Of a stretch of DNA of 5,063 nt, positions 1 to 5,063 are shown piece after piece (the stretch's first letter is position 1; every line of letters starts with the position of its first letter). The position numbers and the translations under genes were made by a program. This stretch comes from JACRBT01 sp964474285. Its GTDB lineage: Bacteria > Chloroflexota > Dehalococcoidia > Tepidiformales > Tepidiformaceae. The notes beneath the pieces were generated by a model. The model was not told where the DNA came from and did no database searches. It saw only the letters and a program-made list of their open reading frames with translations. The stretch covers positions 1 to 5,063 of the forward strand of contig CAYYSD010000199.1 of assembly GCA_964474285.1 (NCBI GenBank). Reading direction: 5' to 3'.

Positions 1-2507
1 CGAGCGGCGACCCGACCGTCGCGCCCTCCCTCGACATGGTGCTCGGCTGCTTCTACATGACCGACCTCGACCTCGACCCGCGCGCCATCGGCCGCTATGT
101 CGAAGGCGCGGACGGCCGCCCCGTCACCGGTCTCTATGGCTCGCTGGAAGAAGCTAAGCTCGCCTTCGACCTTGGTATCGTTGACCTGCGTTCGCCTATC
201 CGGGTGCGCACGACGGACGCCATCCAGGTCAAGGACACTGTCACCTCTCCTGAGCTGGACGCCGCCGGCAATCCCGTCCCGCAGTTCATCGAGACGACCG
301 TTGGCCGGATCATCTTCAACGAAGTCCTGCCAGAGGGTGTGCCGTTCCAGAACCAGGCGATGGACCGCCCGGCACTGCGCAAGGTTGTCGCGCTCTGCTA
401 CCGCACGCTCGGCGGCGAAGCCACGGCCGAGGTCGTGGACCGTATCAAGAACACCGGGTTCCACTACGCCACGCGCAGCGGCATCACCATCGCCATCCAC
501 GAGATCCAGGTTCCGAAGGACAAGCCGGAACTGCTGCGGGCCGCGGAACGCGATGTCGCGATGCTCGTAGACGAGTATCAGATGGGCCTCATCACCGAAG
601 ACGAGCGCTACCAGGGCACCGTCAACGTGTGGAACCGCACCACGGCCGAAATCGAGAGCCGCATCAAGGACCGCATGTCCGAGTACGGCTCGCTGAACTA
701 CATGGCCAGCTCGGGGACGAAGGGTAACATCACCCAGATCCGCCAGATGGCCGGCATGCGCGGACTCATGGCCGATCCGAACGGTAAAGTCATCGAACTC
801 CCGATTAAGGGCTCGTTCCGTGAAGGCCTTACGGTCCTCGAATACTTCATCTCCACGCACGGAACCCGCAAGGGTCTCGCCGACACCGCCCTGCGAACAG
901 CCGACTCCGGCTACCTGACGCGCCGCCTTATTGACGTCGCCCAGGACGTGATCATCCTCGAAGAGGACTGCGGCACCATGTCCGGCCTCTGGATCGAACG
1001 CGAAGAGAACAGCGACACGCTGGAAACGCTCCGTGACCGCGTCATCGGCCGCTATGCTGCCATCGACATCCTCGACGAACAGACCGGCGAGATCCTCTGC
1101 GAACGCAACCAGGAGATCTCCGAGTCCGTCGCCGACGAGGTCGACCGCCGCTGGCGCACCGACACCAGGCAACCCACACGCAGCATCATGCGTGTCTACG
1201 TTCGCACGCCGATGTCCTGCGAGGCCGAACGCGGCATCTGCGCGCTCTGCTATGGCCGCGACCTCGGGCGCGGCGAGCGGGTTCGGCTGCGCACGGCCGT
1301 TGGCATCATGGCCGCCCAGTCGATCGGTGAACCGGGCACGCAGCTCACCATGCGTACCTTCCACACCGGTGGCGTCGCGACCGCGACCGACATCACGAGC
1401 GGTCTCCCGCGCGTCGAAGAGCTCTTCGAAGCCCGAGCCCCCAAGGGCGAGGCGATCATCAGCGAAATCGACGGCGTCGTGGAGATCCTCCAGGAGAACG
1501 AGCGCCGCGTCGTCCGCGTGACGAACACCGACACCCTCATCGAGGAGTACCAGGTGCCGTCGAAGGGCGAGGCGCTCGTCAAGGACGGCGACCACGTCGG
1601 CGAAGGCACTGTCCTCGCTGCCGTGACGAAGGAAACCGCCGCGACCGGCCGCGAACTCACGGACCAGGTCGTCTCGCGCATCTCGGGCACCGTCCACATC
1701 CTGCCGAAAGGCAAGCTCCAGGTGGTGTACGAGGAGCGTGAAGAGCGCGAGTACCACATTCCTGCTGCAGCTCGCATCACCGTGGAGAACGGGCGCAGCA
1801 TCAACGCCGGCGCCCAGCTCACGGAAGGTGCTCGGAACCCGCAGCACGTTCTCGGCATCCAGGGCCGCGATGCCGTCCGCAAGTACATGGTCGATGAGGT
1901 CCAGAAGGTCTACAAGTCCCAGGGTGTGAACATCAATGACAAGCACATTGAGGTCATCACCCGCCAGATGTTGCGCCGCGTGAAGGTGGAGCATCCGGGT
2001 GACACAGGCATCCTCCCGGGTGAACTCGTGGACCGGCGCGAATTCGAAGAGCGCAACAACCGCATCATCGCGGAGGGTGGCGAGCCGGCGACGGCCCAGC
2101 CCGTGCTCCTCGGCGTCACCAAGGCGTCCCTCAACACCGAATCGTGGCTCGCAGCCGCTTCCTTCCAGGAGACGACGCGCGTCCTCACGAATGCCGCCAT
2201 CGAAGGCAAGGTCGACAAGCTCTCTGGTCTCAAGGAGAACGTCATCATCGGCAAGCTCATCCCGGCACGGAGCGAGATCGTCGTCCCGCGCCGCGAGCAC
2301 ACCGCTGAACTCGACCTGCCGGAGTCGCTCCTCCTCGAAGAGGAGGCGGAACTCGAGCGTATGCTCGCCGAACGGGAAGCCGGCGGCTTCAGCGGCAGCT
2401 CGCGCTTCGCAGCGACCGACGATGAAGAGTCTGACGACGAGATCATCGGCGACGATGATGATGAACTGGAAGACTTCACCGTCGGCGCCGAAGAAGACGA
2501 CGAGTAG
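1..2507 (+). CDS. rpoC: DNA-directed RNA polymerase subunit beta' (5' part missing)
   Basis: This is the catalytic beta' chain of RNA polymerase, which transcribes DNA in the cytoplasm with alpha, beta, omega and sigma. The reading frame is open from base 3 with no start, and the first codons (SGDPTVAPSLDMVLG) match an internal beta' stretch. The ATG at 36 is therefore internal, and the N-terminal zinc site and NADFDGD magnesium loop lie upstream. Visible in order: the F-loop (GNITQIRQMAGMRGLM, about 720-770), the bridge helix (GLADTALRTADSGYLTRRL, from 873), four cysteine codons of the second zinc site (969, 1218, 1239, 1248), the trigger loop (AAQSIGEPGTQLTMRTFHTGG, about 1311-1373) and the C-terminal clamp (VLTNAAIEGK to IIGKLIPAR, about 2183-2272). 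There is no SI3 insertion after the trigger loop. About 834 codons are visible, ending TAG. Oddities are a repeated barrel segment (1452-1829) and an acidic tail (2412-2504). A hairpin follows the stop. Confidence 0.98.
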   Translation, partial: SGDPTVAPSLDMVLGCFYMTDLDLDPRAIGRYVEGADGRPVTGLYGSLEEAKLAFDLGIVDLRSPIRVRTTDAIQVKDTVTSPELDAAGNPVPQFIETTVGRIIFNEVLPEGVPFQNQAMDRPALRKVVALCYRTLGGEATAEVVDRIKNTGFHYATRSGITIAIHEIQVPKDKPELLRAAERDVAMLVDEYQMGLITEDERYQGTVNVWNRTTAEIESRIKDRMSEYGSLNYMASSGTKGNITQIRQMAGMRGLMADPNGKVIELPIKGSFREGLTVLEYFISTHGTRKGLADTALRTADSGYLTRRLIDVAQDVIILEEDCGTMSGLWIEREENSDTLETLRDRVIGRYAAIDILDEQTGEILCERNQEISESVADEVDRRWRTDTRQPTRSIMRVYVRTPMSCEAERGICALCYGRDLGRGERVRLRTAVGIMAAQSIGEPGTQLTMRTFHTGGVATATDITSGLPRVEELFEARAPKGEAIISEIDGVVEILQENERRVVRVTNTDTLIEEYQVPSKGEALVKDGDHVGEGTVLAAVTKETAATGRELTDQVVSRISGTVHILPKGKLQVVYEEREEREYHIPAAARITVENGRSINAGAQLTEGARNPQHVLGIQGRDAVRKYMVDEVQKVYKSQGVNINDKHIEVITRQMLRRVKVEHPGDTGILPGELVDRREFEERNNRIIAEGGEPATAQPVLLGVTKASLNTESWLAAASFQETTRVLTNAAIEGKVDKLSGLKENVIIGKLIPARSEIVVPRREHTAELDLPESLLLEEEAELERMLAEREAGGFSGSSRFAATDDEESDDEIIGDDDDELEDFTVGAEEDDE
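1452..1829 (+). repeat. Tandem barrel-like repeat within beta'
   Basis: Two related segments lie in tandem just after the trigger loop: copy A at 1452-1622 (57 codons) and copy B at 1668-1829 (54 codons), joined by a 15-codon linker. Shared signposts in order are IISEIDGVVEIL against VVSRISGTVHIL, a basic and hydrophobic strand, EYQVP against EYHIP, VKDGDHV against VENGRSI, and GTVL against GAQL. In Bacillus and Thermus beta', as I recall them, one such unit of about 55 residues links the trigger loop to the 'LTEG..NP' segment; here there are two. The similarity is at protein level and is diverged, so the duplication is old. Its role is unknown and the lineage spread is not checked. Confidence 0.6.
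2412..2504 (+). other. Acidic C-terminal tail of beta'
   Basis: The last 31 codons of rpoC contain 19 Asp or Glu residues, including runs such as DDEESDDE, DDDDELED and EEDDE. The tail follows the conserved clamp end (GKLIPAR) by some 45 residues that include a charged, probably helical LLLEEEAELERMLAERE stretch and a Gly/Ser-rich hinge (GGFSGSSRF). It is probably disordered. It lies beyond the conserved beta' core, and no function can be assigned from sequence. Confidence 0.8.
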
Positions 2508-2530
2508 CCCACCCGTCCATCGCCCATCCA

Positions 2531-2571
2531 ATAGACAACGCCCCGGCCGTCACGGCCGGGGCGTTGTCTAT
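2531..2571 (+). terminator. Perfect 18-bp hairpin after rpoC, likely intrinsic terminator
   Basis: The arms at 2531-2548 and 2554-2571 are exactly complementary over 18 bp around a GTCAC loop; the loop ends can pair too, leaving a 3-base loop. The inner part is all G and C, and the outer part is A-rich on the left and T-rich on the right. It starts 23 bases after the rpoC stop and ends before the yqgE promoter, as expected of a terminator for the rpo operon. There is no true T-run after the stem; only the outer right arm (GTTGTCTAT) is moderately T-rich. The symmetry means it could act in both directions. Confidence 0.75.
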
Positions 2572-2608
2572 GTCCGCCCCGGCGCGGACCTTGCCCGGCC
2601 AGCGGCGA

Positions 2609-2614
2609 TACAAT
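2609..2614 (+). promoter_or_regulatory. -10 element (TACAAT) of a probable leaderless yqgE promoter
   Basis: TACAAT differs from the TATAAT consensus at one base. Six bases separate it from the yqgE ATG, so the usual start point falls on the A of that ATG (2621) and the mRNA would have no 5' leader. This fits the absence of any purine-rich Shine-Dalgarno before the ATG. No convincing -35 lies at normal spacing: TTGCCC at 2591-2596 is too close, with a 12-bp spacer. Confidence 0.55.
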
Positions 2615-2620
2615 AACCCC

Positions 2621-3178
2621 ATGACGGAGTCACTCGCGGGGCGTCTCCTCGTCGCCACACCGGCCCTGACGGACCCGAACTTCCACCGCACGGTCGTTCT
2701 CATCTGCCTCCACGATGAGAACGGCGCTTTCGGCCTTGTGCTGAACCGTCCGTTGGATGATGAGCCTGTTGTCGACGTTCTACCCGGGTTCGCCGAACAG
2801 GCCATCGCCCCGGCCTGTTTGTTCGCTGGTGGCCCGGTGAGCGAGGATGCAGGGGTAGCGCTCGCCAGGGTGCCCGCAGGCGAACGTTCTCGCGCTCTTA
2901 CGCCGGTTGTCGGCCAGGTGTCACTGGTCTCTCTCGAACTCGCCGCAGTCGAGCCGCTGCCACCCGCCGCGACGCTGCGGCTCTTCCGCGGCTACGCGGG
3001 ATGGGGCGGCGGGCAGCTCGAAGGAGAAGTCCAGGGCGGCAGCTGGTTCGTGGTGGAATCCACCGTCGACGATGCTTTCACGCCCGAGCCAGCGCATCTG
3101 TGGCAGCGCGTGCTGCGCCGGCAGGCCGGCCGCCTGGCGATGTTCGCCCACTTCCCGACGGACCCCCGCGCGAACTGA
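2621..3178 (+). CDS. YqgE/AlgH family protein (DUF179, UPF0301)
   Basis: This encodes a complete 185-residue protein, the usual length for the YqgE/AlgH family (E. coli YqgE is about 187). Family signatures are clear: LLVATPALTDPNFHRTVVLI (9-28), HDENGAFGLVLNRP (31-44), a GGPV loop (70-73) and GYAGWGGGQLEGE (124-136). No signal peptide or membrane segment is seen, so it is probably cytoplasmic. The family is widespread, and its biochemical role is not established; AlgH was named from alginate regulation in Pseudomonas. The ATG at 2621 is chosen because the family's N-terminal pattern begins there. An in-frame TTG at 2564 and ATG at 2570 fall inside the terminator hairpin and would add unmatched residues. 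The gene likely has its own leaderless promoter and is separated from rpoC by the hairpin. It ends 3 bp from the opposing flavoprotein gene. Confidence 0.93.
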   Translation: MTESLAGRLLVATPALTDPNFHRTVVLICLHDENGAFGLVLNRPLDDEPVVDVLPGFAEQAIAPACLFAGGPVSEDAGVALARVPAGERSRALTPVVGQVSLVSLELAAVEPLPPAATLRLFRGYAGWGGGQLEGEVQGGSWFVVESTVDDAFTPEPAHLWQRVLRRQAGRLAMFAHFPTDPRAN

Positions 3179-3181
3179 AGC

Positions 3182-3811
3182 TCAGTAGAGCGTCTTCTCG
3201 ACCGACCTTGCCGCCGAGGCCAGGATCTCCTCCGGCGTCACCTGGAGCTTCTTCTGCTCGATGAACGCCACCGTCAGAGAAGGAACATCTGCCGGGTCCG
3301 GCCAGGACTCGCTGTCCCACAGGTCCGACCGCACGATGCACTTCGCACAGTGCATGAATGCCTCCTGGACATCGATCACGATGGCCAGCTCGGGCGCGCG
3401 GCCGCGAAACGCCATCGATTGCCGCAGTGCTTCGTCCCGCACGATGCTGGCCCGGCCCTGCACGCGTAGTGTCTCCTGCACGCCCGGCACCATGAAGAAT
3501 AGCGCCACGTTCGGGTTGCGGAGGATGTTGGAGAATGTATCCCCGCGCCGGTTGCCCGGCCGGTCGGGGATCGCCAACGTGCGCTCATCGATCACATGCA
3601 CGAAGCCGGCAGGGTCGCCCTTCGGCGAAACGTCCTGCCCTCCCGCGTCGTCCGAGGATCCGATGAGCACGAACGGCGACTTCCGGATGAACCCGGCGAA
3701 GTGGCGGTCGATGTGGTCCAGGGCTTTGCCAGCTGCGCCGGCGCCGGGGTGCCCCAGCACCTCTCGCAGCTCGTCTTCGGTGGCAATGACCCCTGAGAAA
3801 CGCTCTCCCAT
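3182..3811 (-). CDS. PPOX-class probable FMN-dependent flavoprotein (MSMEG_1061/DR_2398-like)
   Basis: This encodes a 209-residue soluble protein of the pyridoxamine 5'-phosphate oxidase-like split-barrel superfamily. Its pattern fits the MSMEG_1061-type subfamily (TIGR04025, COG3576) as I remember it: DVSPKGDPAGFV (60-71), IPDRPGNRRGDTFSNILRNP (81-100), VPGVQETLRVQGRA (108-121) and HCAKCIVRSDLW (154-165). Members are thought to bind FMN, but substrates are unknown; there is no basis for calling it pyridoxine biosynthesis. The ATG at 3811 is preferred because GGAGG lies 6 bases upstream. In-frame ATGs further up (3829, 3880) lack such a site, and the 3880 one overlaps the predicted -35. It lies 105 bp downstream of ispF with its own apparent promoter, so it is probably transcribed separately, though readthrough from ispDF is possible. 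Confidence 0.88.
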   Translation of the reverse strand: MGERFSGVIATEDELREVLGHPGAGAAGKALDHIDRHFAGFIRKSPFVLIGSSDDAGGQDVSPKGDPAGFVHVIDERTLAIPDRPGNRRGDTFSNILRNPNVALFFMVPGVQETLRVQGRASIVRDEALRQSMAFRGRAPELAIVIDVQEAFMHCAKCIVRSDLWDSESWPDPADVPSLTVAFIEQKKLQVTPEEILASAARSVEKTLY

Positions 3812-3817
3812 TGTTCG

Positions 3818-3822
3818 CCTCC
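3818..3822 (-). promoter_or_regulatory. Shine-Dalgarno site (GGAGG) fixing the flavoprotein start
   Basis: GGAGG on the minus strand sits 6 bases before the ATG at 3811. It selects this start over the in-frame ATGs at 3829 and 3880. It contrasts with yqgE across the convergent junction, which has no such site. Confidence 0.75.
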
Positions 3823-3850
3823 AGCTCATTGGGCACTTCGATGTCGTGGG

Positions 3851-3880
3851 ATCGTACCGGCTCGTGACAACGGCCTGCAA
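3851..3880 (-). promoter_or_regulatory. Candidate sigma-70-type promoter for the flavoprotein gene
   Basis: On the minus strand, TTGCAG (3880-3875) and TACGAT (3856-3851) are separated by 18 bp and match the -35 and -10 consensus at four of six positions each. Transcription would start near 3844, giving a leader of about 33 bases that contains the Shine-Dalgarno site. The elements lie wholly within the ispF-flavoprotein gap. Confidence 0.45.
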
Positions 3881-3907
3881 CCTGACTCATGCCAGCATCA
3901 TGTCAGG
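3881..3907. repeat. Imperfect inverted repeat upstream of the flavoprotein promoter
   Basis: CCTGAC (3881-3886) and GTCAGG (3902-3907) are complementary 6-base arms around a 15-base centre that can form a further short ATG/CAT pairing. It begins one base upstream of the proposed -35 and 10 bases past the ispF stop. It could be a weak ispF terminator, an operator or chance. There is no T-run beside it. Confidence 0.25.
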
Positions 3908-3916
3908 AGCGTGGCC

Positions 3917-4399
3917 TCAGGTGGACCGTTCCAGGAGGACGACCGCCGTCGCCGCCATGGCTTCGCCCCGGCCGATGGCGTCCAGGCCCTCCCCCGTCTT
4001 CGCCTTCACGCTCACGCAGTCAACCGCGATCCCGCAGATCTCGGCGATCCGTTCGCGAATGTGTGCGATGTAGGGCGCGAGCTTCGGACGTTCGGTTCGC
4101 ACGGTCGCGTCGATGTTGCCCGGCTCCCAGCCGGCTTCCCGCGCGAGGCGCAGGGCCACCCGGAGGAAGTCGGCGCTGTCTGCGTGGGCATACCGGGGGT
4201 CTGACGGCGGAAAGTAGTGCCCGATGTCACCGAGGCCCGCCGCCCCCAGAACGGCGTCCGTGATGGCGTGGAGAAGCACGTCCGCGTCGCTGTGGCCGAG
4301 GAGCCCGGGCCCCTCTTCGATAATCACGCCCCCGAGCACAAGTGTGCGCGCGTCGTCGATGCGATGGAGGTCCTCTCCCTGGCCCACTCGAACGCTCAT
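3917..4399 (-). CDS. ispF: 2-C-methyl-D-erythritol 2,4-cyclodiphosphate synthase
   Basis: IspF converts CDP-methylerythritol 2-phosphate to the cyclic diphosphate with release of CMP, step 5 of the MEP isoprenoid pathway in the cytoplasm; the family forms trimers with a zinc site. The 160-residue length is typical. Metal ligands are present: Asp10 and His12 in GEDLHR and His44 in HSDADVLLHAITDA. Also seen are the substrate loop FPPSDPRYAHADS (63-75), ERPKL (103-107) and the C-terminal VKAKTGEGL (131-139) with GRGEA (143-147). One variation is that the aromatic residue usual before Asp10 (GYD or GFD) is Glu here. The start at 4399 is supported by the ATGA overlap with ispD, a GAGG site at 4408-4405 and the family N-terminus; an upstream in-frame ATG at 4492 would add 31 unmatched residues inside ispD. 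Confidence 0.97.
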   Translation of the reverse strand: MSVRVGQGEDLHRIDDARTLVLGGVIIEEGPGLLGHSDADVLLHAITDAVLGAAGLGDIGHYFPPSDPRYAHADSADFLRVALRLAREAGWEPGNIDATVRTERPKLAPYIAHIRERIAEICGIAVDCVSVKAKTGEGLDAIGRGEAMAATAVVLLERST

Positions 4400-5063
4400 C
4401 GCAGCCTCGCCATCAGGACAAGCCGCGCCAGTTCGAGGTCCAGGGGCCGCGTTATCTTGAAGTTCTCCGGGCTCCCGGGCACGATCGCGCATTCCAGCCC
4501 GAAGCGCCCGAGCATCGCGGCGTCGTCCGTTTCATCGTCGTCTCCGGCGGCCGCCGCATCGAGCCATGCCCGCCGCAGCACCACCTGCGGAGTCTGCGCC
4601 GCCACCAGTCCTGCCCGGTTGGGGTGCCCCACGATGGCGCCGTCTCGCACTTCCTTGACTGTGTCCGTCACGGGTACCACCGCGATGGCCCCGGGCTTTC
4701 CCTCCGCCATCGCGACCGCGGCGTCGATGGTGCCGGGCTCGACGAGCGGCCGGGCGCCATCATGAATGGCGACATAACGACCATGGTAAAGGCGCAGCCC
4801 GGCCTCCACGCTGTCCCTCCGTCTCGCGCCGCCCGGGATCGCGGCCAGGAACTTGTTCGGTGCCCAGGCCTTTCCGAGTTTCTCCGCCCATGCCCGGCGT
4901 TCGGTCGAGGTCACCACGACGATACGCGAGATGCTTTCCGCAGCCTCGAACGCTGCCAGCGGCCAGGCGAGCACGGGCCGCCCGCAGAGGTCCGCGGAGA
5001 GCTTGTCGCTGTTGCCGAAGCGCGTGGAGGAGCCGGCGGCCACGATCACCGCATCGCACTGCA
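4396..5063 (-). CDS. ispD: 2-C-methyl-D-erythritol 4-phosphate cytidylyltransferase (5' end missing)
   Basis: IspD joins MEP and CTP to give CDP-methylerythritol and diphosphate, step 3 of the MEP pathway. The open frame runs to the window edge, adding QCDA before VIVAAGSSTRFG; the GTG at 5049 is thus probably an internal Val and the real start lies a few codons outside. Counting that Val as 1: the CTP loop AAGSSTRFGNSDKL (4-17, with Arg10 and Lys16), GRPVL (23-27), PGGARRRDSVEAGL (72-85), HDGARPLV (96-103), PVTDTVK (126-132), AAQTPQ (150-155), TDDAAML (174-180) and ENFKITRPLDL (195-205, with Lys198). All main nucleotide-transferase signatures are intact, so it should be active. It overlaps ispF by 4 bases (ATGA). 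It is a separate protein from IspF, not the fused IspDF of some proteobacteria. Confidence 0.96.
   Translation of the reverse strand, partial: QCDAVIVAAGSSTRFGNSDKLSADLCGRPVLAWPLAAFEAAESISRIVVVTSTERRAWAEKLGKAWAPNKFLAAIPGGARRRDSVEAGLRLYHGRYVAIHDGARPLVEPGTIDAAVAMAEGKPGAIAVVPVTDTVKEVRDGAIVGHPNRAGLVAAQTPQVVLRRAWLDAAAAGDDDETDDAAMLGRFGLECAIVPGSPENFKITRPLDLELARLVLMARLR
4405..4408 (-). promoter_or_regulatory. Shine-Dalgarno site (GAGG) for ispF inside the ispD end
   Basis: GAGG on the minus strand lies 5 bases before the ispF ATG, within the last codons of ispD. With the 4-base stop/start overlap it points to coupled translation of IspD and IspF. Confidence 0.6.

Noticed and set aside
36..38. ATG at 36 as the start of a separate gene
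   Set aside because: The frame is open to the window edge, and the codons before 36 encode conserved beta' sequence, so this is an internal Met of rpoC.
1250..2527. Long open frames on the minus strand opposite rpoC (1250-1888 and 1910-2527), the second with serine runs
   Set aside because: They lie wholly antisense to a strongly conserved gene. The serine runs are just the reverse reading of the Asp/Glu codons of the acidic tail, and the products are low-complexity Arg/Ser-rich, typical of GC-rich shadow frames.
2564..2620. Upstream TTG (2564) or ATG (2570) as the yqgE start
   Set aside because: Both lie in the terminator stem, lack a Shine-Dalgarno, and add residues outside the family alignment; the -10 box would also fall inside the coding sequence.
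3113..3138. GC-rich inverted repeats near the end of yqgE (CAGGC/GCCTG) as a terminator
   Set aside because: The arms are short, lie inside coding sequence with no T-run, and such matches are common by chance at this base composition.
3261..4073. 270-codon open frame on the + strand across the flavoprotein and ispF genes
   Set aside because: It is antisense to two recognisable genes and spans their intergenic gap, with a Ser/Arg/Pro-rich product and no family pattern.
3889..4263. 124-codon + strand frame opposite ispF
   Set aside because: It runs antisense to the well-supported ispF and its product is Arg/Pro/Ser-rich with no recognisable domain.

Overview
The window is GC-rich by eye and reads as ordinary bacterial chromosome. 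It has two converging gene pairs. On the + strand are the 3' two-thirds of rpoC (RNA polymerase beta') and a YqgE/AlgH-family gene. On the - strand are ispD (5' end off the window), ispF and a PPOX-class flavoprotein gene. The two sets meet tail to tail at about 3179-3181 with only 3 bp between the stop codons. I found no mobile element, tRNA, rRNA, CRISPR array or defence system.

Organism. The beta' chain lacks the large trigger-loop insertion (SI3) of gammaproteobacteria and ends with the 'GLKENVIIGKLIPAR' type of C-terminal clamp. It carries what looks like a second copy of the small barrel domain after the trigger loop, plus an acidic tail. Together with the MEP isoprenoid genes, the MSMEG_1061-like flavoprotein and a leaderless-type promoter, this suggests a GC-rich non-proteobacterial lineage. 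Chloroflexota is my best guess, by inference from remembered family sequences and not by search.

Layout. 1-2507: rpoC, partial. 2508-2620: intergenic, holding a perfect 18-bp hairpin (likely rpoC terminator) and a -10 element placed exactly for a leaderless yqgE transcript. 2621-3178: yqgE. 3182-3811 (-): PPOX flavoprotein, with a good Shine-Dalgarno and a plausible promoter at 3851-3880. 3812-3916: intergenic, holding that promoter and a weak inverted repeat. 3917-4399 (-): ispF. 4396-5063 (-): ispD, joined to ispF by an ATGA overlap.

How they work together. IspD and IspF are steps 3 and 5 of the methylerythritol phosphate pathway to isoprenoid precursors and are almost certainly co-translated. 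rpoC is the end of the transcription operon (rpoB is expected upstream, outside the window). The YqgE protein and the flavoprotein are conserved but functionally vague, and nothing in the sequence ties them to their neighbours. The points most worth a second look are the duplicated beta' barrel, the beta' acidic tail and the leaderless yqgE promoter. I do not see a previously undescribed system here.
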